Source: Gordonia prachuapensis
Lineage (GTDB): Bacteria > Actinomycetota > Actinomycetes > Mycobacteriales > Mycobacteriaceae
Reading direction: 5' to 3'
Assembly: GCF_036350515.1 (NCBI RefSeq)
Contig: NZ_JAZDUE010000011.1
Span: 138,310 to 202,309 of the forward strand
DNA length: 64,000 bases
The notes under the pieces: model-generated
The model's database searches: none
Told to the model about the DNA's origin: nothing
The model's input: the letters and a program-made list of their open reading frames with translations, nothing else
Translations under genes and position numbers: made by a program
Shown: in pieces, positions 32,757-41,704 of the stretch
Position numbering within the stretch: position 1 is the stretch's first letter
Layout: every line of letters starts with the position of its first letter

Positions 32757-33956
32757 TTACCCCAGAACGCCCGAATCGCCGGATCGACCATTCGAACTAC
32801 CCCTGACGCCGACGATGCTCGCGGCCTTGTCGAGGCATTCCTGCCATTCGCGGTCGGGGTCGGAATCGATCGTGATCCCGCCGCCGACGCCGAGCGTCGC
32901 GGCGCCAGACGGGGTCAGGGTGACCGTGCGGATGGCGACGTTGAGATCGAGCGCACGACCGGGTCCGGCCATGCCGATGGCGCCGCAGTACACGCCGCGG
33001 GAGTGCTCCTCCCAGTCGCCCAGCAGCTCCATCGCCCGAAGTTTCGGCGTTCCGGTGACCGACGCGGGCGGGAAGGTTGCCCGCAGCATCTCGGTGTTGC
33101 CGACGGTGGGGTCGACGATCGCCTCGACCCGCGAGACCAGATGCCACACACCGGGGGCGGGCACCACCGACAGCAGGTCCGCGACGCGAACCGACCCGGT
33201 GCGCGCCAGCCGGCCGAGGTCGTTGCGGACCAGGTCGACGATCATCACGTTCTCGGCGACGTCCTTGGTCGAGGCGGTCAGCAGTTCTGGTGGGGCATCG
33301 GCAGGCAACGTTCCCTTGATCGGTGCCGACGACACGAGATTGCCGGTCCGGCGCAGGAACGACTCCGGTGAGAAGCTGGCCACCGAACCCCAGTCACCTT
33401 GCAAGAAGGCCGATTTCGCCGGCAGTGTGCGTCCGGTGATGTCGCCGAAGAACTCGAGTGGCTCGCCGCTGATCGTCCCGTCGAACCGGGTGCACAGACA
33501 GGCCTGATACACCTCGCCCGCCCGGATCGCGGCCAGACACTTCTCGATCGCGGCCAGATGCGGCTCGCGGCGCGGTTCCCGCCAACTCGCGGTCCACGAC
33601 GCCGAACCCGGCGGGGCGGGCTCCTCGAGCGCGCGCTGAATCCATGGTGCGCAACCGGATCCGTCGACGTGCCGGTGACTCCAGTGCCCGTCGCGCAGCA
33701 CCAGGATCTCGTCGGTGAGCCCGCCGACGGCAGGCGGCAGGGGTGCTTCGCCGGCGCGCACCGGGAAACCGAGGTAGCCGAACCAGTACCGATCCGGGTC
33801 GTCGGGCGGCGCGAAACCGGGCCGGAGCCGGATCGACGGTGCTATGACGGCATCGGCGTCCCACCAGTCGCCGACCAGGGCGGCCGGCGGCGGCAGACCG
33901 GCCGCGACGGTGTGGGCGTGCAGGGCACGCAGGACGTCGAGCGCCGGCGCGGTCAC
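32757..33956 (-). CDS. pabB: Aminodeoxychorismate synthase component I
   Basis: This 399-residue chorismate-binding enzyme is of the PabB type and makes 4-amino-4-deoxychorismate for folate synthesis. The conserved C-terminal core is complete: IRAGEVYQACLCTRF, PIKGTLP, ENVMIVDLVRNDLGR, PAPGVWHLVSRVE, FPPASVTGTPKLRAMELL and RGVYCGAIG, the last blocks holding Mg/chorismate ligands. No PabA-like domain is fused. GTG 33956 overlaps the metS stop as GTGA (33953-33956), so it is coupled to metS, as in mycobacteria (Rv1005c/Rv1007c region). Confidence 0.92.
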   Translation of the reverse strand: MTAPALDVLRALHAHTVAAGLPPPAALVGDWWDADAVIAPSIRLRPGFAPPDDPDRYWFGYLGFPVRAGEAPLPPAVGGLTDEILVLRDGHWSHRHVDGSGCAPWIQRALEEPAPPGSASWTASWREPRREPHLAAIEKCLAAIRAGEVYQACLCTRFDGTISGEPLEFFGDITGRTLPAKSAFLQGDWGSVASFSPESFLRRTGNLVSSAPIKGTLPADAPPELLTASTKDVAENVMIVDLVRNDLGRLARTGSVRVADLLSVVPAPGVWHLVSRVEAIVDPTVGNTEMLRATFPPASVTGTPKLRAMELLGDWEEHSRGVYCGAIGMAGPGRALDLNVAIRTVTLTPSGAATLGVGGGITIDSDPDREWQECLDKAASIVGVRGSSNGRSGDSGVLG

Positions 33957-35530
33957 GCCTCGTGGCGGGGGAAGACCGGCGACGGCTTGGGCAGAGCGGT
34001 ACCGGCGACGAGACGGTCGTCGACCGCGGTGAACTGACGACGCTCGGGATCGACGGCGAGCAGGTCGAGCAGTCGGCCCGTCGCGGTGGGCATGACCGGC
34101 TGCGAGAGCAGTGCGACCACCCGGACCACCTCGGCGCACACGTACAGCACGGTCGCGGTGCGGTCGAGGTCGGTCTTCGCGAGCTTCCACGGTTCCTGCG
34201 CCGAGATGTAGCGGTTGGTCGCGGCGAGCACCGACCAGAGGGCCTCGAGTCCGAGGTGGATCTGCTGTGCGTCGAAGTGGTCGCGCACGCGGGGGAGCAG
34301 TCCGGCGGCCTGCGCGAGGAGGGCGTCGTCCTCGGCGGTCACATCGCCGGCCGTGGGGACGACACCGTCGAAGTACTTGCCGATCATCGACAGGGTGCGC
34401 TGGGCGAGGTTGCCGAACTCGTTGGCGAGGTCGGCGTTGATCCGGCTGATGATCGCCTCGGTCGAGTACGACCCGTCCTGCCCGTAGGAGACCTCGCGCA
34501 GGAAGAAGTAGCGGACCGGGTCGAGGCCGAACTCGTCGATCAGCACGTCCGGGTCGACGACGTTGCCGACGGACTTGCTCATCTTCTCCCCGCGGTTGAA
34601 CAGGAATCCGTGCGCGAACACACGTTTCGGCAGCTCGATGCCGGCGCTCATCAGGAAGGCCGGCCAGTAGACGCAGTGGAACCGGATGATGTCCTTGCCG
34701 ATGATGTGCAGATCGGCCGGCCAGTAGCGTTCGAAGGTCGTGGTGTCGTCGGGGAAGCCGATCCCGGTCAGATAATTGGTGAGCGCGTCCACCCACACGT
34801 ACATGACGTGCTCGGGGTGGCCGGGGACCGGGACGCCCCAGTCGAAGGTGGTGCGCGAGATCGACAGGTCGGTGAGCCCGCCCTTGATGAAGCTGACGAT
34901 CTCGTTGCGCCGGACGTCCGGGCCCAGGTACTCCGGATGGGTCTCGAACAGTTCGAGCAGCTTGTCCTGGTAGGCGGACAGCCGGAAGAAGTAGGTCTGT
35001 TCCTCGGTCCACGTCACCACGTGGCCGGTGTCGGAGGCGACCCGGTTGCCGTCGGCATCGACGGAGGTGTCGGCCTCGGCGTAGAAGGTCTCGTCGCGGA
35101 CGTCGTACCACCCGGAGTACGTGTCCAGGTAGATGTCGCCGGCGTCGGACATGCGCTGCCAGATCGCCTCCGACGCCCGCTTGTGATCGGCGTCGCTGGT
35201 ACGGATGAAGCGATCGAAGCTCGACCCGAGCCGCACCTGCAACGCCTGGAAGCGGTCCGAGTTCCGGTTGGCGAGGTCGGCGGTGTCGACGCCCTCGGCG
35301 ACCGCGGTCTGCTGCATCTTCTGACCGTGCACGTCGGTGCCGGTGAGGAAACGCACGTCGTACCCGTCGAGTCGCTTGAACCGCGCGAGGGCGTCGGCCG
35401 AGATGTATTCGTAGGCATGGCCGATGTGCGGTGCCCCGTTCGGGTAGGCGATGGCCGTGGTGATGTAGTACGGCTCGCCTGCGCCGTGCGAGGCGTGATC
35501 AGCGGATTCGGTGCGGGTCGGGTCCGTCAT
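33953..35530 (-). CDS. metG: Methionyl-tRNA synthetase
   Basis: This 525-residue class I synthetase has the HIGH signature in PNGAPHIGHAYEY (about residue 36), the catalytic loop EKMSKSVGN with KMSKS near residue 300, and the anticodon-binding helical domain in the last 150 residues (LAQRTLSMIGKYFDG...). The C-terminal dimerisation/tRNA-binding extension of E. coli is absent, as is normal in actinobacteria. No zinc-knuckle cysteine pairs are evident. The synonym metS is used in mycobacteria. ATG 35530 follows TATCCT by 10 nt. It is the first gene of the metS-pabB pair. Confidence 0.96.
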   Translation of the reverse strand: MTDPTRTESADHASHGAGEPYYITTAIAYPNGAPHIGHAYEYISADALARFKRLDGYDVRFLTGTDVHGQKMQQTAVAEGVDTADLANRNSDRFQALQVRLGSSFDRFIRTSDADHKRASEAIWQRMSDAGDIYLDTYSGWYDVRDETFYAEADTSVDADGNRVASDTGHVVTWTEEQTYFFRLSAYQDKLLELFETHPEYLGPDVRRNEIVSFIKGGLTDLSISRTTFDWGVPVPGHPEHVMYVWVDALTNYLTGIGFPDDTTTFERYWPADLHIIGKDIIRFHCVYWPAFLMSAGIELPKRVFAHGFLFNRGEKMSKSVGNVVDPDVLIDEFGLDPVRYFFLREVSYGQDGSYSTEAIISRINADLANEFGNLAQRTLSMIGKYFDGVVPTAGDVTAEDDALLAQAAGLLPRVRDHFDAQQIHLGLEALWSVLAATNRYISAQEPWKLAKTDLDRTATVLYVCAEVVRVVALLSQPVMPTATGRLLDLLAVDPERRQFTAVDDRLVAGTALPKPSPVFPRHEA

Positions 35531-35560
35531 GGTGCCGCCAAGGATACTTGGCCGGGATGA

Positions 35561-37915
35561 TCAGTCGATCCGGCGGTAGGGCTCGCAGCCGGGCGGCGCC
35601 TTCGGCGCGTCCCGCTTCCGGATCTCCGGGATCTGCTTGGTGACCGGATGTGAGTCGTCGAGGGTGAACTTCTCACCGTGGTGGGCGAGGTCGATCGACG
35701 GACCCTCGAGCAGCCGGTAGGTGGCCGACTCCCGGTCGATCGCGACGACCACCTTCGATTCGCGGACCATGATGCGGAACGACAGATAGGTGAGCCGGCT
35801 CGGGAGGCGCGGTGCGAACGTGATCTGGCCGCCGAAGTCGCGCATCCCCCCGAATCCCGCCACCAGGTCGGTCCACGCGCCGGCGAGCGCCGCGATGTGC
35901 AGACCGCTCGACACGTTGCTGTGCAGGTCGTGCAGGTCGGTGAAGACCGACTCGCACATGAGGTCGTAGGACAGATCGAGGTATCCGACCTCGGCGGCGA
36001 CGACCGCCTCACAGCACGCCGACAACGACGAGTCCCGCACGGTCAGCGGGTAGTAGTAGTCGAAGTTGCGCAGCTTCTGTTCCGGGGTGAACGAGGATCC
36101 GAACATGTACATCGCGAAGACGAGGTCGGCCTGTTTGACCACCTGCTTGCGGTACAGGTCGTAGTAGGGATAGTTCAGCAGCAGCGGGTAGCGACCCACC
36201 GACGACTCGAAGTCCCATGCCCCGAGGAGGGTGAAGGACTCGCACTGCTGGTGGACACCGAGCGCGTCGTCGAACGGGATCGACATGTCGTCGGCGCACG
36301 ACTCCCAGTGCGCCGCCTCGGCGTCGGTGACGCCGAGCTCACGGGCCAGGTCGGGGCGGCGGTGCACCGCCGTGACCGCATCGCGAAGATTCTGCTGCGC
36401 AGCGAGATTGGTGAACACATTGTTGTTCACCACGGCCGTGTACTCGTCGGGGCCGGTGACCCCGTCGATGCGGAACTTGCCGTTCACGTCGTGGTGGCCG
36501 AGGCCGGCGAAGAGTCGTGCGGTCTCGACGAGCAGCTCGACGCCGCACTCGGTTTCGAACTGTTCGTCGTCGGTGGCGCGCAGATATCGGGCGGTGGCGT
36601 TGGCGATGTCGGCGCTGACGTGGACACCGGCGGTACCCGCGGGCCAGTAGCCGGAGCATTCGTCGCCGTTGATGGACCGCCAGGGGAACATGGCACCCCG
36701 CTGGCCGAGTTCGGTGGCGCGGCTCTTGGCCTTGTCCATCGTCGCATGGCGCCAGCGCAGTTCCTCGCCCGCGGCCGCGGGCACGGTGTAGGTCAGCATC
36801 GGCAGGATGAAACTCTCGGTGTCCCAGAAGGTGTGGCCGTCGTAGCCCGGGCCGGTCAGACCTTTCGCGGGGATCGCGCGCGACTGACCTCGGGCACCCG
36901 CCTGCAGGACGTGGAACAACGCGAACCGGACCGCCTGCTGCAGCTCCGGGTCGCCGTCGAGTTCGACGTCGGCGTGGCGCCAGAAATCTTCCAGGTAGTT
37001 GATCTGGTCGGCTTTCAGTGCCTCCCAACCGGTTTCCATCGCCATCGCCAACGCGGCGTCGACCTGGGCGCGCAACGCGTCCACCGAGCGGCGCGCCGAC
37101 CACCCGTACCCCATGTACTTGGTCAACGAGAGCTTGGTGCCCTGTGGCACGTTCGCCGCGACGGTGAGCCGGGCGAGGTCGGCGTCTGCGCGGATGAATG
37201 CGTCGGCCTTGTCCGGGAATTCGATCTCGTGGTCCATGCCCGCCGCGATGTGCAGGCCCGATTTCTTGGTGTGATGGACCAGCATGCCCCAGTAGTTGCG
37301 GCAGGTCGCGAGATCCGAGACCAGGGGCGAGTCCAGCGCGGCCGCCAGACGCGGGTCGTTGCCGGGCGCGGGTACCGGTTCGTTGGCCAGCAGGTCCGAC
37401 TGCAGTACCAGCTTCATGTCCTCGCCGACGGGTTCCACCTCGTAGTGGATCGCGGCGATGGTCCGTTTGGTGAACGACACCAGTCGCTCGGAACGGATTC
37501 GGACGGTGCGACCGGTCGGCGAGGTCCACAGGGTGTGCCGCCGCAGCGTTCCGGTCCGGAAGTCGAGCACCCGTTCGTGCTCCACCGTGCGGCCGTAGCG
37601 CAGGTCCATCGGCTCGTCCTCGACGAGGAGCCGGATGATCTTGCCGTCGGTCACGTTGACCACCGTCTGCCCGGATTCCGGGTAGCCGTAGCCGCTTTCG
37701 GCATACGGCAGGCCACGCAGCTCGTAGAAGCCGTTGAGATAAGTTCCGGGATGATCGATCGGCTCGCCCTCTTCGAACGAGCCGCGTAGCCCGATGTGAC
37801 CGTTGGACAACGCGAAGAGGGTCTCGGTCCGCCCGAGCATGTCGACGTCGACGCCGCGCCAGCGCAGTTGCCACGGATGGATGTCGAAGCCGTGGTCGGC
37901 CGTCCCCGGGCTCAT
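35561..37915 (-). CDS. Glycoside hydrolase family 65 disaccharide phosphorylase
   Basis: This 784-residue GH65 enzyme has the N-terminal super-sandwich domain (FALSNGHIGLRGSFEEGEP, YLNGFYE), the (alpha/alpha)6 barrel with WDTESFILPML, and the general acid in DGVTGPDEYTAVVNNN. A C-terminal beta domain follows. GH65 members phosphorolyse trehalose, maltose, kojibiose or related disaccharides to beta-glucose-1-phosphate. The upstream coupled beta-phosphoglucomutase-like gene would convert that product, which supports phosphorolysis rather than hydrolysis. ATG 37915 overlaps the HAD stop as ATGA. The order resembles Rv3400-Rv3401 of M. tuberculosis. Specificity is not readable. Confidence 0.92.
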   Translation of the reverse strand: MSPGTADHGFDIHPWQLRWRGVDVDMLGRTETLFALSNGHIGLRGSFEEGEPIDHPGTYLNGFYELRGLPYAESGYGYPESGQTVVNVTDGKIIRLLVEDEPMDLRYGRTVEHERVLDFRTGTLRRHTLWTSPTGRTVRIRSERLVSFTKRTIAAIHYEVEPVGEDMKLVLQSDLLANEPVPAPGNDPRLAAALDSPLVSDLATCRNYWGMLVHHTKKSGLHIAAGMDHEIEFPDKADAFIRADADLARLTVAANVPQGTKLSLTKYMGYGWSARRSVDALRAQVDAALAMAMETGWEALKADQINYLEDFWRHADVELDGDPELQQAVRFALFHVLQAGARGQSRAIPAKGLTGPGYDGHTFWDTESFILPMLTYTVPAAAGEELRWRHATMDKAKSRATELGQRGAMFPWRSINGDECSGYWPAGTAGVHVSADIANATARYLRATDDEQFETECGVELLVETARLFAGLGHHDVNGKFRIDGVTGPDEYTAVVNNNVFTNLAAQQNLRDAVTAVHRRPDLARELGVTDAEAAHWESCADDMSIPFDDALGVHQQCESFTLLGAWDFESSVGRYPLLLNYPYYDLYRKQVVKQADLVFAMYMFGSSFTPEQKLRNFDYYYPLTVRDSSLSACCEAVVAAEVGYLDLSYDLMCESVFTDLHDLHSNVSSGLHIAALAGAWTDLVAGFGGMRDFGGQITFAPRLPSRLTYLSFRIMVRESKVVVAIDRESATYRLLEGPSIDLAHHGEKFTLDDSHPVTKQIPEIRKRDAPKAPPGCEPYRRID

Positions 37916-38622
37916 GCGGACACCAACTCGTCGAGATCGTTGACGACGAGATCCGCACCCGCAGCGCGCATCGCGTCCGCCTGGCCACCGCCGACGCGAT
38001 CGATGGCCACGACGTAGCCGAACTTCCCGGCGACCGCGGCCTCGACACCCGAGATCGCATCCTCGAACACGGCAGCGCTGTCGGGGGCCACCCCCATCAG
38101 TTGGGCGCCCAGCAGAAACGAGTCCGGCGCGGGTTTGCCCCGTAGCCCGCGGTCGACGATGTCGAGCCCGTCCACCCGCGCTTCCACATATTTGGTCAGA
38201 TCGGCCGCATCCAGCACTGCTGCTCCGTTCTTCGACGACGTCACGACCGCGATGCGCAGGCCGGAGTCCTTGGCGGCGTCGAGGTATCGCACCGACCCGG
38301 GATACGGATCGACACCCTGTGCGTCGAGGGTCGCGACGAATTGCGCGTTCTTCCCGGAGCCGATGGCGGTGACGGTTTCCGGGTCGACGTCGTCGATCTG
38401 ACGTGAGTGCAGGAATGCGCGCACACCGTCGTCGCGGGGCCGGCCGTCGACGAAATCGAGATAGTCCTGTTCGGTGAACGGGACCCAGTTCTGGGGATCC
38501 CGTTCGGAGAGGTACGCATCGAACGCCTGCTTCCACGCGTTGCGATGGAGGACGGCGGTCGACGTCAACACGCCGTCGAGATCGAAGAGGGCGACCGAAA
38601 TGGCTTCTGGCAATCCCAACAC
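37912..38622 (-). CDS. HAD-family beta-phosphoglucomutase-like enzyme
   Basis: This 236-residue HAD phosphatase/mutase carries the nucleophile motif FDLDGVLT (second Asp general acid) near residue 14, the motif II Ser/Thr in VVTSSKNG, motif III Lys in RGKPAPDSFL, and FEDAISGVEAA. The helical cap matches beta-phosphoglucomutase, which interconverts beta-glucose-1-phosphate and glucose-6-phosphate. TAGCGT (complement of 38630-38635) lies 7 nt before GTG 38622, so the mRNA is probably leaderless. It forms a two-gene operon with the GH65 phosphorylase. Confidence 0.9.
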   Translation of the reverse strand: MLGLPEAISVALFDLDGVLTSTAVLHRNAWKQAFDAYLSERDPQNWVPFTEQDYLDFVDGRPRDDGVRAFLHSRQIDDVDPETVTAIGSGKNAQFVATLDAQGVDPYPGSVRYLDAAKDSGLRIAVVTSSKNGAAVLDAADLTKYVEARVDGLDIVDRGLRGKPAPDSFLLGAQLMGVAPDSAAVFEDAISGVEAAVAGKFGYVVAIDRVGGGQADAMRAAGADLVVNDLDELVSA

Positions 38623-38700
38623 ACCCCGAACGCTACCTGCCCGAGCGGCTACTGGCGCGCCATGCGCGGGTATTCGACGACGCCGCAGCGACGGGTCGGT

Positions 38701-39402
38701 TCACGCGGAGGACGGGGTCGCGTCCGCCTCCGCGTCGTCCCAGAATCCGATGGACTCCAGGCGTGACATCAGGCGGTCGCGGGCGTCCGCGAACTGGGTG
38801 TGGATCTCGTCGCGGATCGCTCGTGCGTCGCCCGTCCGCAGATATCCGATGAGGCGCCGATGACTGGCCACCGCCTCACGACCCCACTCCGGATCCCGGG
38901 CGTACAGGTCATACGGGTTGTACTTGCTGGCCGAGAAGACGAACCACGCGAGTTTCTTGCTGTTGGCGGCGATGTTGACCTGCCGGTGGAACGCGTACTC
39001 GCGGTTGAGCACCTGGGCGTCGTCCTCGCCCTCGACCGCGGCCTCGAGCGCATCGACGATGGTCTGCATCTTGGCCAGGTGTGTGCCGAGTTCCGGGTTG
39101 TCGACGGCGTGGGTGGCCAGTCGCGCGGAGAGTTCGCCTTGCATCCAGAAGATGTCGACGATGTCGCCGCGGCTGAGCGGCTCGACGATGAATCCCCGAT
39201 GGGGGGAGGACCGCACGAGTCCTTCGCCGCGCAGCGTCACCAGGGCCTCGCGCACCGGGGTCACGCTGCACCCCAGGGCAGATGCGGTGTCATCGAGTCG
39301 GATGTATTCGCCCGGGCGGAGACCGCCGGTCATGATGCGGTTGCGCAGGTAGTCGGCGACCTCGTCGGTGAGCTGCGTGCGGCGCAGCGAGACGCGGCTC
39401 AT
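38701..39402 (-). CDS. GntR-family regulator with FCD ligand domain
   Basis: This 233-residue regulator of the FadR/FCD type starts MSRVSLRRTQLTDEVADYLRNRIMTGGLRPGEY. The HTH (SALGCSVTPVREALVTLRGEGLV) spans about residues 30-65, and an all-helical FCD domain (about 80-220) carries metal-binding histidines (EYAFHRQVN and SHRRLIGYL). FCD regulators sense organic acids or fatty acyl compounds. ATG 39402 is chosen because the wHTH begins directly there. It is convergent with nothing close; the MpaB-like gene ends 221 bp upstream on the same strand, so it may or may not be its target. Confidence 0.88.
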   Translation of the reverse strand: MSRVSLRRTQLTDEVADYLRNRIMTGGLRPGEYIRLDDTASALGCSVTPVREALVTLRGEGLVRSSPHRGFIVEPLSRGDIVDIFWMQGELSARLATHAVDNPELGTHLAKMQTIVDALEAAVEGEDDAQVLNREYAFHRQVNIAANSKKLAWFVFSASKYNPYDLYARDPEWGREAVASHRRLIGYLRTGDARAIRDEIHTQFADARDRLMSRLESIGFWDDAEADATPSSA

Positions 39403-39622
39403 GCCGGACCCGGTCCGTCGAGGTGATCGTCGTGCACAGTCGTTCTCTTTCACTTGTGATGTGGCATCGCGCACCGTCGCGTGCGACGGGCAGGCCATCG
39501 CGGGCCAGACGACGCCGCCGCATCAACCGTACTTTCCTGGCCGTGTGTGGGCGACCATCCCGGTCAGTGGCGGTCGCGCCGCCGCCCTGATCGGTCCGGA
39601 CCGACACCGGTGCGCCGCGAGG

Positions 39623-40537
39623 TCACACGATGGCCCGGTCGTGCTTCATGCGGTACCGCAGATCGCGTACCAGCATGCGGCTGCTCCCGAACCGGATCGA
39701 CTTCGGCATCCCCTTGTTGACGCCGGAGACGAGCCGGAACAGACGCTCGAAGCGCCGTTGGTCCTTGCCGGTCCACTCGAGACCCAGCTGGTCACGGAAC
39801 AGCGGCGGCAGGGTGCCGATGGTCAGGAAGCGGAGCAGATTGTGGAACGGAAGCCGGATGAGTGGATTGATCATCCTCAGGTCGACGAGGTCGTTGAGGA
39901 AATCCGAGGTCCGTTCGTCGATCACGACACGCTCGCAGGCGATGTTCCAGAATCGGTCGAACTCCGCGCGTGTCGCGGGCCACATGTCCTCGGGCACCTG
40001 CAGCGTGGTGCCGAGGGTCTTGGCGGACTGGTAGAACTCGTCGGCGTCGGCGGGACTCATGACGCCGTGGAGCAGTTGATGGGTGTCCTCGATACCGACG
40101 AACAGGCATGCGGCAACCCACATCTGCAGTTCGGGGTTGAACGCGTTGTACTTGACCGGGCTCTGTTCGTCGGACTTGACGTGGCGGTGGGCCGCATTGA
40201 CCGCGTCGCGGAACGCCGCCTTCTCCGCATCGTCGCCGAGGATGGCGATCGCAAGGTACTGAGCGGTCGTCCGTGCACGTTTCCACGGGTGCGACATCAG
40301 CGCGCCGGATTCGACCTTGCTCTCCATGACCCCATAGGCGACCTCGGGCCAGCCGAGCTGCATCACCACGTTGGATGCGGCGCCCGCGAAGGCCCAGAAG
40401 TCGACCGCCTCCTGGATACGCGCCGGCTTGCGTTTGCTCGTGGTCCGCGTCCGTCGGCCCGAGATCTCGATCCGGGTCTGCGCCGTGGTCAGTTCCGGCG
40501 TCGTCTGCTCGATAGGGGGAAGGTAACTCGTGGGCAT
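39623..40537 (-). CDS. MpaB/latex-clearing-protein-type oxygenase (DUF2236)
   Basis: This 304-residue protein is of the DUF2236 (oxygenase MpaB) family, which includes rubber oxygenase Lcp and fungal MpaB. It has an all-helical fold. Conserved elements are the early ALMSHPWKRARTTAQYL block, ESPVKYNAFNPELQMWVAACLFVGIEDTHQLLHG-like helices (given in short) and a late histidine in RLPFHNLLRFLTIGTLPP. Lcp binds haem b through a proximal histidine; which one is used here is not certain. No Tat signal is present, so it is probably cytoplasmic. ATG 40537 has AAAGGCGAG upstream. A palindrome-rich 324-bp region precedes it. Confidence 0.82.
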   Translation of the reverse strand: MPTSYLPPIEQTTPELTTAQTRIEISGRRTRTTSKRKPARIQEAVDFWAFAGAASNVVMQLGWPEVAYGVMESKVESGALMSHPWKRARTTAQYLAIAILGDDAEKAAFRDAVNAAHRHVKSDEQSPVKYNAFNPELQMWVAACLFVGIEDTHQLLHGVMSPADADEFYQSAKTLGTTLQVPEDMWPATRAEFDRFWNIACERVVIDERTSDFLNDLVDLRMINPLIRLPFHNLLRFLTIGTLPPLFRDQLGLEWTGKDQRRFERLFRLVSGVNKGMPKSIRFGSSRMLVRDLRYRMKHDRAIV

Positions 40538-40861
40538 GAGTTCTCGCCTTTCCGTGGGTGATGACCGTTGACGGCTCCGAGCGTGTCACCGCGTGTGCTC
40601 CACGCAGCTCACCTGCTCGGCGGCGGGCCCCGCCCCGACCGTGGGGTCGGAGCCCGGGCCCGGGGCGGGCATCTCGAACACCATCGCATCTCCGGCTCGT
40701 GCGGCCCCCGCCCCGCACAGTCACCCCGACCGTGACTGTGATCCGCAACGCATGTTGAACGTACCGCATCTGTTTCATATATGAAATCTGAAACATGGTG
40801 GTCGGGCGCATCGGTGGGGAATTCGGTTGGTCAGACGACCTGCGGCGGCGATCATGGACCG
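40538..40861. other. Palindrome-rich intergenic region between the mpaB-like gene and phzF
   Basis: This 324-bp divergent spacer has no gene but three inverted structures. A GC-rich imperfect repeat spans 40621-40670 and contains CCGACC-GTGG-GGTCGG (40635-40650). A perfect 9-bp arm pair, CACAGTCAC/GTGACTGTG, lies at 40716-40740. An AT-rich palindrome, TTTCATATATGAAA (40773-40786), is flanked by TGTTTCA (40771) and TGAAACA (40789-40795). It looks like a multi-operator control region or a structured leader for the mpaB-like gene. Confidence 0.7.
40771..40795. promoter_or_regulatory. AT-rich nested palindrome, probable operator
   Basis: TTTCATATATGAAA is a perfect 14-bp palindrome (40773-40786). 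Its outer half-site TGTTTCA pairs also with TGAAACA at 40789-40795, giving two nested alternatives. In 67% GC DNA such an AT-rich symmetric site is very unlikely by chance and resembles MarR, TetR or GntR operators. Confidence 0.7.
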
Positions 40862-41704
40862 ATGACTCGGCGTTTCGCACAAGTGGATGTCTTCTCGTCG
40901 GTTCCGGTTGCCGGCAATCCGGTCGCCGTCGTGGTCGACGGGGACGGCCTGACCGACGACCAGATGGCCGCATTCGCGCGCTGGACGAATCTCTCGGAGA
41001 CCACGTTCGTGCTGCCCGCGACCCATCCCGATGCCGATTACCGTCTGCGGATCTTCACGCCCGCCGGTGAGCTGCCGTTCGCCGGGCATCCCACCCTGGG
41101 TTCGGCGCACGCCTGGCTGGAGGCCGGGGGCACGGCGAAGGGGGAGCGGATCGTGCAGGAATGCGGGGTCGGCCTGGTGCCGATCCGCACCGAGGCCGGT
41201 CGGCTGTCGTTCGCCGCCCCACCGCGGACCCGCTCCGGCCCGGTCGAGGAGGCGACGGTGCTCGACGTCGCCCACGCGCTCGGACTCGACCGCGACGAGG
41301 TCGTCGCCGCGGAATGGGTTGCCAACGGTCCGGAGTGGATGGCGTTGCTGCTCAGCTCGGGTGACCGGGTCCTCGAGGTCGAACCCGACATGACCGCGCT
41401 GGGCCACCACGAGGTGGGGCTGATCGGCCCCTACTCCGGCGGACTACCCGACGAACCGCAGGTCACCTTCGAAGTACGAGCGTTCGTCCCCGGCCAGGGC
41501 ATCCCGGAGGACCCGGTCACCGGCAGTCTGAATGCCGGTATCGCGGTGTGGTTACGGCAGGACGGTCGTGTCCCGGCCGCCTACGTCGCCGCCCAGGGCA
41601 CCGCGCTCGGGCGATCGGGCCGGGTACACATTGCCGACGACGGGACCGACATCTGGGTGGGGGGCGTGGCCACCACGGTCATCGCTGGCACAGTGGAGCT
41701 GTGA
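40862..41704 (+). CDS. PhzF-family isomerase/epimerase
   Basis: This 280-residue protein has the PhzF diaminopimelate-epimerase-like fold in two halves. Signatures are RFAQVDVFSSVPVAGNPVAVV, the catalytic glutamate in TNLSETTFVLPA, and PFAGHPTLGSAHA. The second-half counterpart is IPEDPVTGSLNAGIAVWL. PhzF itself isomerises a phenazine precursor, but most homologues have unknown substrates, and there are no phenazine genes here. ATG 40862 fits the family N-terminus; an in-frame ATG at 40781 lies inside the palindrome and is rejected. The stop overlaps tatD (GTGA). Confidence 0.88.
   Translation: MTRRFAQVDVFSSVPVAGNPVAVVVDGDGLTDDQMAAFARWTNLSETTFVLPATHPDADYRLRIFTPAGELPFAGHPTLGSAHAWLEAGGTAKGERIVQECGVGLVPIRTEAGRLSFAAPPRTRSGPVEEATVLDVAHALGLDRDEVVAAEWVANGPEWMALLLSSGDRVLEVEPDMTALGHHEVGLIGPYSGGLPDEPQVTFEVRAFVPGQGIPEDPVTGSLNAGIAVWLRQDGRVPAAYVAAQGTALGRSGRVHIADDGTDIWVGGVATTVIAGTVEL

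Noticed and set aside
35678..37789. A 703-codon open frame on the plus strand within the GH65 gene, and similarly 33962-35560 within metS
   Set aside because: Both run antisense to enzymes with all catalytic motifs intact. Long spurious frames are common in DNA with this GC-rich third position.
40781..40861. PhzF starting at ATG 40781
   Set aside because: The added 27 residues would be encoded by the operator palindrome region and do not match the family, whose first strand begins at MTRRFAQVDVF.
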